The position numbers and the translations under genes are program-made. Under the pieces are notes generated by a model. That model did no database searches and was not told the DNA's origin. It saw only the letters and a program-made list of their open reading frames with translations. DNA of 64,000 nucleotides from Miscanthus floridulus. Its lineage: Eukaryota > Streptophyta > Magnoliopsida > Poales > Poaceae. Positions 1-11,191 of the stretch are shown in pieces. The stretch is from the NCBI RefSeq assembly GCF_019320115.1, contig NC_089593.1, forward strand, positions 36,527,835 to 36,591,834, written 5' to 3'. The first letter of the stretch is position 1; every line of letters begins with the position of its first letter.

Positions 1-1183
1 CAAGCCACAGCCGCTAGTACTCAAGTCGCTCACAGCCACCCAACCAATGTGGCTCGCGCAATAACGACCCATCAGACAACCATCAAGGCAAAAACGGTGG
101 CCATGATGGTGGTCGGGATGACAACTGCCGTCGGGAGGACAACCGTCGCGACGTCCAAGACGACAACCTCCGAGACAACCACGATAATCGCCGCGATAAC
201 CACGGTCGCAGGGCTAATCTAGATGGCAACCGAGATCGCCACGATGGCAATAACGATCTCCGCCATTACCTCGGAGGACGTGATCTGCGTGATCGCATCA
301 ACCAGAGAGCCAACGATCGTGCATCCCACGAAAGCTATCGCCGTATGGAATATGATACCGCCCACGGCCCATCGGGTTTGAAGCAGTTTACTCCGCACCT
401 TCGTCAAGTCATATGGCCCAAGAACTTCAAGCTCGAAAAACTTTAGAAGTACGACGATAAGGAGAACCCCGAATTATGGGTCATGCTCTACGAAACTACG
501 TGCAAATTAGCCATGGCTAACGAGCACGTCATGTCTAACTACTTCCCAGTTGCTGTTGGCCATGTAGGTCACCAATGGCTAGTCAGCTTGTCGGCGAACT
601 ACTTTGATTCTTAGCAAGAGCTCAAGCAAGCCTTCATCAACAACTTCATTGCTACTTGCGAGCAACCCAGCAACAAATATGATCTGTAGCGGATCCGAGA
701 TCGGAAGGATGAGCCACTGCGAGAGTACGTCCGGCGTTTCTCGGAGATGCGCATCAAGGTCCCGTCAATCTCCGACAATGAGGCAATCGAGGCTTTCATC
801 ATTGGCCTACGCTTCCATGATGCCTTAAGGGATAAGCTCCTCCGCAAGAGACCTGAATCAGCTACAGCGCTCCTGGCCACTACTAAGAAATATGTGGACG
901 CCGACGACACTAAAAAGATAATTATCGAAGAAGCAGCAAGGGTTCCACGCTCCGACCACCCCCACACCGCGATGACTACCGTGGTAACCGTGGTCGGAAC
1001 GACAATTTTGACCGCCGCAACCAGTGCAATGACTCTCGCGATCACCGCGACCAACGTAATCAGCGGCGTAACCACCGTGATGATTACAGGGGCAAGCGTG
1101 CTCAGGAAGACGACGGCGAGGTCAACACCGTTAAAAAAGGTGGCGGGCATCGTAACTATGAAGAAGACTACGCTAAAGCATTG
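1..1183 (+). pseudogene. gag: gag remnant of element 1
   Basis: Structural nucleocapsid polyprotein that would package element RNA in cytoplasmic particles. The first 380 bases encode a low-complexity Asp/Asn/Arg/His-rich linker. The Retrotrans_gag core runs from about 400 to 900, including the segment LREYVRRFSEMRIKVPSI and the following helix IIGLRFHDALRDKLL. The reading frame is interrupted by TAG stops near 445, 613 and 687. A frameshift lies between about 950 and 1100, after which the Arg/Asp-rich C-terminus and the protease continue in another frame. The start codon was not located because the element begins outside the window. Not functional. Confidence 0.8.
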
Positions 1184-2182
1184 AAAGGGCCCTACCAGCT
1201 CCATCCCAAGTCAAACCACACCATGGAGAATTGTCGCGTTCTCAAGTCTATCTACACACATCAACAGGCTCCGGATACATCCGATAAGCCTAACGACACA
1301 GGGGAACAGCGCAACGAGGACAACGACGATGAAGACGCAGATCCCCGTCACAAGTACGTTAAGCCAACCGATCGCGTGCACACCATCATTGGAGGCAAAG
1401 TGTCCATCGAGACCAAACGAGAACGCAAGCTGCTCGCCCGCGCTTGCTTGAATGTGGCCAACACCGACAACCTCATCGCCGATCCACGGCTCCCTCCTTG
1501 GTCTCACCACGAGATATCCTTCAGCAGAAAAGACCAATGGGCCGCAATACCTAAACCAGGATGTTTTCCCCTGGTCCTCGACCCTTGTATCAACAAAGTT
1601 CAATTCGACAGAGTGCTGATTGACGGCGGCAGCTCCATCGATATACTGTTCAAGAATAGTCTGCCGGCCCTGAAGATAACCCAGGCGGATCTCAAGCCAT
1701 ACGAGGCACAGTTCTGAGGTGTTCTCCCTAGACAGAGCTCTACACCTCTCGGACAGATCACGCTGCCTGTGCAGTTTGGGACCCTAGACCACTTCCGCAC
1801 AGACTACATCAACTTCGTGGTCGCTAACTTCGATGGCACCTACCATGCTATCCTTGGTCGACCATCGCTCACCAAGTTCATGGCCATACCTCATTACAGG
1901 TATCTGGTGCTCAAGATGCCTACCGAGAAAGGAGTTCTAACCCTTAGGGGTAACATATACGCAACTTATACCTACGAAGACGACAACTTTAAAATAGACC
2001 TCTCTATTCGCATGGCCGAGACCATGCTCGATGCCAAAAAGACCTCGGCCGACCACCTGGAGATCCCAGAGCTCGAGGCTCCACGCAAGAACGTCAAGTC
2101 CAAGGAGCACAAGGTGATCCAGCTGGTCGACGGTGATCCCAGCAAAACGGCCCTTATCGGGGCCAACCTGGATCCTAAATAG
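1181..2182 (+). pseudogene. pol: Gag C-terminus and aspartic protease of element 1
   Basis: The first part finishes gag, with a His/Cys stretch (LHPKSNHTMENCRVLK) like the degenerate zinc-binding segment of Tat elements. The retropepsin-like protease follows. Its catalytic D-G-G is encoded at 1622-1630 (context RVLIDGGSSIDILF), and the conserved AILGRPSLTKFMAIPHY block lies at about 1848-1900. A TGA at 1715-1717 splits the protease domain, and a TAG at 2180-2182 separates it from the reverse transcriptase. The protease would process Gag-Pol inside the particle. The same block in the 18-31 kb element is also broken, by a frameshift. Confidence 0.8.
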
Positions 2183-3559
2183 GAAGACGCGCTCGTTAGG
2201 TTCTTGAGGAGCAACGTGGATGTGTTTGCATGGAAACCTACTGACATGCCCAGTGTACCTTGGAACTTGATCGAGCACTCCTTGAATGTCAACGGCAAGG
2301 CCAAACCTATCAAGTAGAAGCTATGATGGTTCGCTCGCGACAAAAAGGAGGCGATTAGGGTAGAAGTTACACGGCTTTTGGCAGCCAGATTTATCAAAGA
2401 AGTGTACCATCCGGAGTGGTTAGCTAACCCGGTTCTTGTACGCAAAAAGAATAATGAATGGAGAATGTGCGTTGATTACACTGATCTTAACAAACACTGC
2501 CCTAAGGACCACTTCGGCTTACCTCGCATAGACGAGGTCGTAGATTCAACCGCCGGTTGCGAGCTACTTTCCTTTCTCGATTGCTACTCTGGTTATCACC
2601 AGATTGCTCTAAAAAAGGATGACCAGATCAAGACATCTTTTATCACGCCTTTCGGCGCCTACTGCTACATGACCATGTCGTTCGGGCTCAAGAACGCCGG
2701 GGCTACCTACCAACGCGCTATACAGGCCTGCCTCAAAGATGAGATAAAAGATGACCTCGTCGAGGCTTATGTTGATGATGTAGTTTTCAAAACTAAGAAA
2801 GCACATACCCTTGTTGACAACCTGGAACGCACCTTTGTAGCCCTTAACACATTCCAATGGAAATTAAACCCAAAGAAGTGCATCTTTGGTGTTCCTTCTG
2901 GCATACTACTTGGCAACGTCGTCAGTCATGATGGCATACGCCCTAACCCGGAGAAAGTCAAAGCTGTCTTGGACATGAAGCCGCCCAAAAAGGTGAAGGA
3001 TGTTCAGAAGCTTACTGGATGCATGGCCGCTCTCAGCCATTTCATATCAAGATTAGGCGAAAAGGGACTACCGTTCTTTAAACTGCTCAAAGCATCTGAG
3101 AAGTTTGAGTGGTCGGAGGAAGTAGACGCTGCCTTCACACAGCTAAAACAATACCTTACGTCACCTCTAGTCCTCACTGCTCCCAGAGAAGACGAAACAC
3201 TCCTGCTTTACATTGTGGTGACTAATCGAGTGGTCTCCACTGCCGTGGTGGTCGAGCGCGACGAGCCCGGCCACGTCTACAAGGTATAGCGACCAATCTA
3301 TTTCATCAGTGAGGTGCTCAATGAATCCAAGACCAGGTACCCACAGATTCAGAAATTGATCTATGCCATACTGATAACATCCCGAAAGTTGAAACATTAC
3401 TTCGACGGATATCGTGTGGTGGTCATGACTGAGTATCCTCTACGAGACATCATTAGCAACAAGGATGCAAATGGGCGCATCATCAAATGGGCAATGGAAC
3501 TATGCCCCTTCTCCTTGGAATTTGCAAGCTGTACTACAATCAAGTCTTAGGCACTCGTC
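2183..3559 (+). pseudogene. pol: Reverse transcriptase of element 1
   Basis: RNA- and DNA-dependent DNA polymerase of a gypsy element. The core is clear: WRMCVDYTDLNKHCPKD, LSFLDCYSGYHQIALKK, SFGLKNAGATYQRA, and the catalytic YVDD at 2768-2779, then the thumb and connection (KVKDVQKLTGCMAALSHF). Stops at about 2315 (TAG), 2324 (TGA), 3287-3289 (TAG) and 3548-3550 (TAG) interrupt one frame that otherwise stays open. At 3287 and 3548 the sibling element has Gln codons, so these are CAG-to-TAG changes. The longest open piece is 2378-3289. The catalytic residues are all kept. Confidence 0.9.
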
Positions 3560-4159
3560 GATTTCATCGTCGAGTGGACAGACTTAAGCACGCCTACCTC
3601 TCAGGGGCCCGACGAGTATTGGAAGATGTACTTCGATGGCTCTCTCAACATCGACGGCGTAGGAGCAGGAGTCCTTTTTGTGTCACCATCCAAGGAGCAG
3701 CTCCAGTACGTCCTCAGGATTTATTTCCCAGCATCTAATAATGCCGCCGAATACGAAGCATGCCTACATGGTTTGCGCATTGCGGTCGAGCTCGGTGTTA
3801 AATGTCTCTATGTCTATGGAGACTCGGCTCTGGTCATCAACCAACTCAACAAGGACTGGGACATGACCAGTGAAAGGATGGATGCATACTGCAAATCGAT
3901 CAGAAAGCTGGAAGGTAGGTTTTATGGCATCGAGTACACACACATGGTCCGGGACAAAAATCAAGCAGCAGATGCGCTGTCAAAGTTAGGATCATCTCGA
4001 GCCAAAGTCCCACATGGCGTATTCGTCCAAGACCTGCTCACGCCTTCCATCAAGGAGGAAGATCCCACGGCCGACAAGCCTCTAGACAAGCAATTGGTGG
4101 CTACGGTTCTGGCGTCGAGCACCACTGAGCCACCTCCAACCACTCATGAGCCCAACTAG
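3560..4159 (+). pseudogene. pol: RNase H domain of element 1
   Basis: RNase H degrades the RNA strand of the RNA-DNA hybrid during reverse transcription. Open from 3626 to the TAG at 4157-4159. The first catalytic Asp is in YFDGSLNIDGVGAG (Asp codon 3635-3637). NNAAEYEACLHGL supplies the Glu, YGDSALVINQLNKDW a further Asp, and RDKNQAADALSKL the last. The motif set is complete in this piece, but the stop at 3548-3550 cuts it from the reverse transcriptase. A Pro/Thr-rich tether toward integrase ends at 4159. Confidence 0.87.
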
Positions 4160-5394
4160 AGAGTACCTTTCATCAACTACTTGACAGATGGCAGCGGTTA
4201 CACTGATCGGATAGAAAACGAGCGCCTGATGTGTCACAGTAAGTAGTATCTGCTCGTCGATGGCAAGTTATGGCGCAAGAATGCAAAGTAGGAAATCTTG
4301 ATGAAGTGTATAACCTGGGAGGATGGCGAACATCTCCTGGACCAAATCCACTCTGGCTCCTGCGGCAACCATGCGGCCTCGAGAACGCTAGTCGGCAAGG
4401 CTTTCCGAGCCGGGTTCTATTGTCCATCGGCGGTAGCTGATGCAGAGAAGCTAGTCCAGCACTATGAGGGTTGTCAGTTCTTCGCCAAGAGAATCCACGT
4501 ACCAACACATGAGATCTAGACAATACCAGCCTCTTGTCCTTCGCATGCTGGGGACTGGATATGATCGGGCCCTTCAAACCAGCTCTTGGGAAATTTATAT
4601 GTGTCTTTGTCCTGATCGACAAATTTTCTAAGTGGATAGAGTACATGCCTCTAGTACAGGCATCCTTAGAAAAGGCTATCACGTTCCTTGACTAGGTCAT
4701 CCACCTCTTCGGCATACCCAATAGCATCATCATTGATCTGGGTACTCAGTTCACCAGGAACGCTTTTTGAGACTTCTACGATGAAAGGAGCATAGTAGTA
4801 AAATGCGTCTCGATGGCGCACGCTAGAGCTAATGGACAGGTCGAGCAGGCAAACGGTATGATTTTGGATGCATTGAAGAAGAGGATGTACAGAGAAAATG
4901 ACAAAGCTCCCAGAAGATGGCTCAAAGAGTTACCAGCCATGGTCTGGGGCCTCAGAACCCAGCCCAGTCGTAACACCGGCGTCTCACCATACTTTATGGT
5001 TTACGGCACTGAGGCAGTCCTCCTAGCAGATATAGCTTTCAGATTAGCACGGGTCAAGAACTTCGACGAAGGCAAGGTCAACAAAGTGCGGGAGCTAGAA
5101 GTGAATAGTGTAGAAGAGAAGCGGCTCAATTCTTGCATACGTACAGCCAAATACCTTGATGTTTTGCGCAGGTACTACAACAAGAACGTTAAAGAGCGGT
5201 TCTTCGTGGTCGGGGACTTGGTCCTGAAGTGGAAGATGAATCAGGCTGGTGTCCATAAACTCGCAACTCCATGGGAAGGGCCCTTCATGATCAAGGAAGT
5301 CACACGACCAACATCTTACAGGTTAGCTCACTTGGACGGTATGGATGTACCAAATTCATGGCACATCGACAAGCTTAGGCATTTCTATGCTTAA
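4160..5394 (+). pseudogene. pol: Integrase of element 1, frameshifted
   Basis: Integrase joins the cDNA ends to the host chromosome. The N-terminal HHCC region is at about 4340-4500. The two His survive (IHSG, NHAASRTL), but the first Cys of the CxxC is Tyr (HYEGCQFF), so the zinc site is broken. A frameshift near 4540 precedes the catalytic core (DMIGPFKPALGKF, then IIIDLGTQFT), which also has TAG and TGA stops near 4694 and 4768. The C-terminal half, 4813-5394, is open: ANGQVEQANGMIL, WGLRTQPSRNTGVSPYF and the terminal WHIDKLRHFYA. The TAA at 5392-5394 is the natural pol stop. Confidence 0.88.
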
Positions 5395-5757
5395 CTACTG
5401 AGATATGTACTCCTCTTGTACTTTCGATTTAATTCAATAAAGCTATTATGATTTCTCCGACCACTATGATTGTGTCACTTCGAATTTTACGGTTATTCTA
5501 ACTTAGCCAGTCAAAGCCGACCACCATTCCTCCCCGGGTTTTCAGAGTAGGCCCTATCTCTGGTTCCTCCCAACGCGTGCATGGGATCCGCTCTCTATGC
5601 TACGGGTGATCGGTAGGTCCCCCCTGGTTTGACTTGTTCGCGTCTATGTGTGCATAGGTCATGCACCTCACACTCTGACCACATGCCAAATCAGGGTCGT
5701 ACAAACTTTTCAGGATGACGTGTCGAGTAAACTGGTACAACTAAACAGAACACTAAC
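5395..5757. other. Post-pol spacer of element 1
   Basis: Non-coding sequence between the pol stop and the 3' end of the antisense gene. It contains AATAAAG at about 5436, a possible polyadenylation signal for a plus-strand transcript. No other feature was seen. Confidence 0.4.
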
Positions 5758-8238
5758 ATGTTCTCACTTAGTTACACCAACATGAGTTTCAAGCTTAAAT
5801 ACGTTTTATACAAAACAAATAAGCTTATAATGATATATAGTTACGTTATTACAAGCTTGCCTGAAGAGGTACAAGTTTACAATAACACAACTACATCCTT
5901 CTTCTATAGCTCTAGCCTATCCTATTGGCTGGTCGGGGCATGCGACACCTGCTGCTCGCTACTTCCGACATCCCACTCGAGTCTCGAGGACTCTTGTACT
6001 GGTCGAGCTAAAGAGGATGGCCCCATCGATGCCTGGCTGGTCGAGACCGCAGGCTTCGCTGGTTGGCTCACAACTGATGGCGTTTCTAGCTGGCTTGTTG
6101 ATGGCGTACCCTGTATAGGTGTTGTCCCACCTCCACATAGGTTAATGTCACCAATTATCTTTGAAGATAGGTCCAGCTAGGTCATCCAAAGCTCCTCAGC
6201 CTTGTCTGGATCTACCTCCTTCGGGTACCTAGCCTCCAGGCGCTTGAGATCGATCAGGGGGTAGTGGGCACGCACCATGCTTAGCACATGTGCGCCTGTG
6301 TACTCACTCGCCTCCTTCACAAACTCTTGGAACCATTCCCATGCCTTTCGGCATCTCTCGACCAGTCTGAGCTACGGCGTCCTTAGCACTTCCTCTGTAA
6401 GTGCTGGCTCGATAAGGTTGAGGACGGGCAAAATGCCAGTTGCCACTTCCTAGCACCAGTTCTTCCATGTGTCCTGATCCTCGATGATTTCTAGGCATCG
6501 CGCCTTCCAGCCATCACAATCTTTCATCACGGTTTCCAGATGCTTCTTGGCATTGACTTTCAAAACTGCAAACCACACAAGATATTAAAATGTCATGCCA
6601 CGACAAGATAACATGGGCAACAGAATGAGCAAGGTGGTCTAGAATACTTACTTTTCAGTTCCTCCTTCATCTTGGTTGTGCGGTCTCGGAGTTGCGACTG
6701 GTCGTGCGCCAGTTTCTTGTTCTCCTCCGTCAGGCGACCACACTCTATGGCCGCACGGCTATTCTCCTCTTGGAGACAGACTACTTCGGCTTCTAAGCCT
6801 GCACTACAGCTATTACTACCAACAATGCAACAACACGTGTCATGCACTTGTGATAAAGTGACAACTTACTTGTTTTTTCCTGCTCTTTGTTATTGAGCTG
6901 GACGACCAGGTTCTGGTTCTGTGCCTCTTGTTCCATCCTCTCCTGGTTGGCGGCTTCAAGTTGGTGGTGCAAGCGTTCCACCTCAGCCGCCAGCTCTCTA
7001 TTGCTTGTTGTGATCCCCTCAATCTGGTCGAAGCACTTCTTTTGGTACCTTGCGGTCTTCATTAAGTCCTGCATGTACAAAAGCTAAGTCAGACAAGTTT
7101 GACTGGATAGCAGGATCAAGTGGTCATGCAAAACATACCTGGACTTCCGTCACCTGACGTTTTGCCGCTCGTTCAACTTTCATGGTCTCTTCGACCTCTG
7201 GGATTTCTTCATGAACAACCCATTGGTCGTTCCGCCAGCGTGACACATATACATGTTGTCGTTTGTCCTAGGGATGGCCGAGGACCTCCTCTACTTCGTC
7301 CTCTTTGGCCTCTTGTTCGGGTAGCGGCGCTGGTCTGGAGTTTGCAGCCTCTGCGATCACTATAGCTTTCCCACGGGCCGTAGCATCGGCAAATGTGCTC
7401 TGTGCCACCTCCGGCTGCTGCTCCACGGTTTGGTCTGTTACCCTTGGCGCTGACGTGTCCCCCTCAGTAGGGTTAGTGCTCGGAGCACCTATACTTGGCT
7501 TGGCTCTCCCCTCGACCACCTGCTCGGGGACTGTTGTCTGGCCGCTCGTCTGCTGAGGCTCTAGCGGACTTTCTACTATAGGTTCCTCCATAGCCGGCTG
7601 CTGGGCAGTTTTCTCTGGGATTGCTGGCGGAGCCATGCCGCACCCGGCTAGTTGGTCAGGATTTTCGGTGGACGCCGACCTAATATATCAGAGATAAGTT
7701 CAGAAGACAATAGTATTCAATATAAATTGTAAGCTTACATTCAGGTTACAAATACTTACAGCTTGGAAGCACAGAATGGTGTGGCGAAGGCGCGTCTCTT
7801 CGGTCGTGCTTGCTCCACGTGCTCTGCGGGTGCTACCGGGTCTCTTTCTACGACCAGTACCGGCGCTGGGGCTTGATGCTCGACCCCTTTGCCACTTGTC
7901 CTCTACATTGCAGTGGTCGGCGATGCGAGCCCCACTAGCACGGAGGAGCCACCCTACTCCATCGACTCCAGTTGTCTCCTCCTCTTTCGAGGAACGAGTC
8001 GAAAGATGTTTGCATCCTCTGTTTCATCATCTGACAATGTAAAGATGGCCTGACGACGCTTGCTGGCCGCCGGCCGCTTACTAGCAGCCCTGGCCGTTGC
8101 CTCCTCCCCAACTTCGAGTATGGCCCAGTCGACGTCTTCGATCCCAGCGCTGGTCTAGGCAGTTGGGCCGGCAACTTGTGGCCAATCCACACTAGGGGGT
8201 GGAGACACGAACACTGCTGCTCTGTCACGACCATTAAT
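5758..8238 (-). pseudogene. 3' exons of the antisense gene of element 1 (coiled-coil part)
   Basis: Minus-strand continuation of the ORF at 8289-9164. A predicted acceptor at 8239-8240 (CTAG before ATTAATGG) opens an exon rich in Ser/Pro and Arg/Lys, with the motif SKRPAASKRRQAIFTLSDDE, a possible nuclear-localisation and acidic segment. It is broken by a TAG. Further down, 7268-7636 encodes a Pro/Glu/Thr-rich linker. 6593-7080 encodes strongly heptad-like sequence (for example RELAAEVERLHHQLEAANQE), a coiled coil. Exons are separated by short AT-rich introns with GT-AG borders. The function of these antisense proteins is not established. The 3' end of the transcript was not located. Confidence 0.6.
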
Positions 8239-8288
8239 CTAGGAAACATAAAGGCGATAACACAGTAAGTTTCTATTACAACATAACT

Positions 8289-9164
8289 CTACGGGTACAA
8301 GGCAGCATAATTTACCTTTGGGGGAGGTCGGGCCAGCTTGAAAGCGTGCTCGATGTCGCTCAACCTGACATAATTTGGATCAGCTAAGTTGAATAGCTCT
8401 CCAATCCTGGCTTTGACTTCTATCTTGTCAAGCGCCTCTTGCCTGGTCCTCGTTGGGTCTGTGCTACCTTGGTACTCATAGCCGGGATGTACCCTCCTCT
8501 GGCAGGGATGGATCCTTCGGCTGATGAAGTTCCCGACCACGCTCAGACCATCCAGTTTCTTCCACGGGATCATCCCAAGAAGTTCTGAGATCTGTTCTAA
8601 GTGCTCGGGCTTCTCCGACCAGCTGTTCTTCTTCTTAGGAATGAACCCCACGTCGCACAATGTGATCGTGTTCGGCTCTTCGCGGATGTAGAACCACTTC
8701 TTGTACCAGTCGTCCAACGATGTGTTCCAAGGGTAGTGCAAGTACTGGGCCTTCATCCCGTCACACAGATTGAGGTACACACCTCCAGCTATCTTCGAGC
8801 CACCGCTTCCTTTCTTCCGCAGACAGAAAAGATGGCGAAAGAAGTCGAAATGGGGCTGGAAGCCACCATATGCTTCGCAAAGATGGATGAAGGTGGAGAC
8901 AAGAAGAATCGAGTTGGGATGCAGATTGCAAATCCCAATCTTGTAATACAAACAGAGCCCCTGAAAGAAAGGGTGCACTGGAACCCCAAAACCCCGCTTG
9001 AAGAAATCTTCAAAAACCACAATCTCACCTGGTTGTGGATCGGGGTACCCTTCTCCTTCCGGCGCGCGCCATCCTGCGAGTGCCTTGTTGTGGAGTACTC
9101 TCATGATGATGAGGTCTTCGATGGTCTGCTCGTTGCTTCTTGACTTCCACCACTCCTTTGCCAT
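8289..9164 (-). CDS. Antisense-strand protein of a Tat-type gypsy element (PF04195-like)
   Basis: 291-residue ORF on the strand opposite gag-pol. The conserved block, about residues 40-230, includes FEDFFKRGFGVPVHPFFQG, NLHPNSILLVSTFIHLCEAY and DDWYKKWFYIREEP. From family knowledge this matches the 'putative gypsy type transposon' domain seen in antisense ORFs of grass elements such as Grande and RIRE2 relatives. Homologous ORFs lie at 28122-29081 and 42063-43001. A predicted splice donor after residue Lys in PPPK (GTAAAT, 8311-8315) joins it to exon 2 ending at 8238. An upstream ATG at 9198-9200 is in frame but followed by a TAG, so the original N-terminus is lost. This is the longest uninterrupted frame of element 1. 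Its function is unknown. Confidence 0.75.
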   Translation of the reverse strand: MAKEWWKSRSNEQTIEDLIIMRVLHNKALAGWRAPEGEGYPDPQPGEIVVFEDFFKRGFGVPVHPFFQGLCLYYKIGICNLHPNSILLVSTFIHLCEAYGGFQPHFDFFRHLFCLRKKGSGGSKIAGGVYLNLCDGMKAQYLHYPWNTSLDDWYKKWFYIREEPNTITLCDVGFIPKKKNSWSEKPEHLEQISELLGMIPWKKLDGLSVVGNFISRRIHPCQRRVHPGYEYQGSTDPTRTRQEALDKIEVKARIGELFNLADPNYVRLSDIEHAFKLARPPPKVNYAALYP

Positions 9165-9340
9165 GACTCCGGCTTTCTTCTAGGCGTCACTCTTCGCCAT
9201 GAATCCGCCCTTGCTAAGGAGGTGGATACGGTGGAGGGGTGATTGGTGATGACATTGGAGGTATTAGGGTTGGCAAGAGGAAGAAGAAGGCTGGGGCGGC
9301 GAATGGTAATGGGGATCGGTAAAAAGTAACTTACCAGTTC

Positions 9341-9353
9341 TATATTATAAATA
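9341..9353 (-). promoter_or_regulatory. TATA-like element upstream of the antisense ORF
   Basis: On the minus strand the sequence TTTATAATATA lies about 140 bases before the ancestral antisense ATG at 9200, a plausible core-promoter spacing. It would drive transcription inside the element, away from the 3' LTR. Inference from position and sequence only. Confidence 0.4.
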
Positions 9354-9710
9354 ACCAAGAGTTCCTCCGTTTCGTCTGCCCAAGATTCTAGGGAGACGTG
9401 CGCACGCGCCGTAGACGGTTGTTTTCACAACCTCGAGATCTATGCCAATATATGCGCCCTTTCATTACCAGTGTACGTGCCTCTTCGTTGCTAGTGTGAG
9501 AGGGCCCACACTGACGCACCTCCTTATAGGTGCCAAGTGACTGTTTGCTTGAAAGGACAAGAAGGCAGTATGACGTGCTATACCCGTCTGCTTTTTTGAC
9601 CAGACGTGTCAGATTGGACTTGACAGAGTAAGAAGATAAATAAATACACTAAATAATAGTATAAGCGGTATTCGTTTCTTCGCTGCATGTCTCGTGCTCA
9701 GGGATGGTCC

Positions 9711-9840
9711 AGACCACTACCGTGCTCGGGGACTGCTCCGACCACTGTCGTGCTCGGGGACTGCTCCGACCACTACTGTGCTCGGGGACTGCCCCGACCA
9801 CTATCTTGCTCGGGAACTGTCCCGACCACTGCTCGGAGAC
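9711..9840 (+). repeat. Short tandem repeat, about 28 bp, element 1
   Basis: Four to five head-to-tail units of the type GTGCTCGGGGACTGCTCCGA followed by CCACT with small differences, starting near 9711, 9722, 9750, 9779 and 9807. The GCTCGGGGACT core recurs through the 3' region of this element up to the LTR border. Confidence 0.75.
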
Positions 9841-10477
9841 CGCTCTCCTCGGCTACATGTGATTTGTACTCACATACAGTTGAGAGACATTTACTTAGAC
9901 CTTGCTACAAGGCTCATACCTCGCCTTCCAGCAAGCTCGGGGACTACATCGGTACGATGCACCTGCCGGTGCATCTCGTATCGCCTGTACGACGATTGGA
10001 TTCTCAACTTAACTGGAAATTCTTTTTAGACCCTGGCACCACGTGCCTGCGTCACCTACTACCAGGCTCGGGGACTAAGTGGGCACACTTCACCTTGCGG
10101 TGAATGTGTTTATTTAATCGACCCCTACGCTTTGATTGATTGTCAGGATTACTATCGTGCTCGGGAACTGTCCCGACCACTGCTCAGAGACCGCTCTCCT
10201 CGGCTACATGTGATTTGTACTCACATACAGTTGAGAGACATTTACTTAGACCTTGCTACAAGGCTCATACCTCGCCTTCCAGCAAGCTTGGGGACTACAT
10301 CAGTACGATGCACCTGCCGGTGCATTTCGTATCGCCTATACGGCGATTGGATTCTCAACTTAACTGGGAATTCTTTTTAGACCCTGGCACCACGTGCCTA
10401 CGTCACCTACTACCAGGCTCGGGGACTAAGTGGGCACACTTCACCTTGCGGTGAATGTGTTTGTTTTTCGACCCCTA
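9801..10477 (+). repeat. 351-bp-spaced direct duplication in the 3' region of element 1
   Basis: Copy 1 (about 9801-10126) and copy 2 (about 10151-10477) match almost base for base at an offset of 351, with about a dozen differences. Each runs from TGCTCGGGAACTGTCCCG to the CTTCACCTTGCGGTGAATGT hairpin. Plus-strand ORFs here are duplicates of each other and have no recognisable product. Confidence 0.85.
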
Positions 10478-10720
10478 CGCCTCTGATGATCAAGGACGCT
10501 ACGCTTCAAGACGCACTTACATTTCTTTTCAGAAATACAAGTGGGCACACTTCCTAGGACGGAAATCTTTTTCTTTCTTCTTAAGAGCACCATACATTCT
10601 TCGGACAACCTACTTCTCCGGCGACAACGGTGGTCAGAGATGTCAAGAATTCAAGCCTCACTGTCCAGAGAAGGTTAAAATGGCGTGTCGCAGCATAATA
10701 CATGGTGCTCGGGGACTAGC

Positions 10721-11191
10721 TGTGGGGGTATTAACCCCTATACCCTTACGGCTAGGCTTGGGCCGGCCCGGATCAGAGGGTCCGGTCCACCAAAAGATGA
10801 CGCGCGGCTCAACCAACCTATTCGGAGTCCCGCGCAAGGAGTCAAGATAGATTTGGCGATCAAGCAAGATCTTGGTCGGTTAGAATAGGAATCCTTATCC
10901 AGCCACCTATGGCAATTGTAACTGGCTAGGATTAGTTTCCAGATCTATAACCCTGCCCCCCGGACTATATAAGGCGGGCAGGGGACCACTCTAAAAAACA
11001 TCTCTCATTGACATACAGCAATAAAATCAGATGCAGGACGTAGGTATTACGCCTTCTTGGCGGCCGAACCTAGATAAAACCTCGTGTCTGTCTTGCATCA
11101 CCGTCTTGTTTGTGGCTTGCGCATCTGTCTACCGACAATCTACTACCTTGGGCATACCCCTAGGTAGACTGCCGACCATATTTCGTCGACA
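10721..11191 (+). repeat. 3' LTR of element 1
   Basis: A 471-bp segment starting TGTGGGGGTATTAACC and ending TTTCGTCGACA, so it has the TG...CA termini of LTRs. It follows a purine-rich tract (GCTCGGGGACTAGC) that fits a polypurine tract. A TATA box CTATATAAG lies at 10965-10973, with transcript start expected about 30 bases on. The 5' partner lies outside the window. Confidence 0.8.

Larger units (their letters stand above)
1..11191 (+). mobile_element. Ty3/gypsy retrotransposon, Tat-type (element 1), left end outside window
   Basis: Seen: in order gag, DGG aspartic protease, reverse transcriptase with YVDD, RNase H, integrase, a spliced ORF on the opposite strand, 3' tandem repeats and an LTR ending in CA at 11191. 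Known: this order, with an antisense ORF between integrase and the 3' LTR, is typical of grass Tat-type gypsy elements. The 5' LTR and primer-binding site lie left of the window, so the target duplication cannot be tested. The coding region has about ten in-frame stops and at least two frameshifts (about 950-1100 and near 4540), so the copy is not autonomous. Its pol is collinear with the element at 18135-31137, which made cross-annotation possible. Confidence 0.93.

Noticed and set aside
8601..9143. 180-residue plus-strand ORF
   Set aside because: Shadow of the minus-strand antisense ORF at 8289-9164, which matches its homologues in two other elements.
9687..10454. Pairs of plus-strand ORFs of 82-138 residues
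   Set aside because: They are translations of the duplicated 351-bp repeat, with no recognisable domain.
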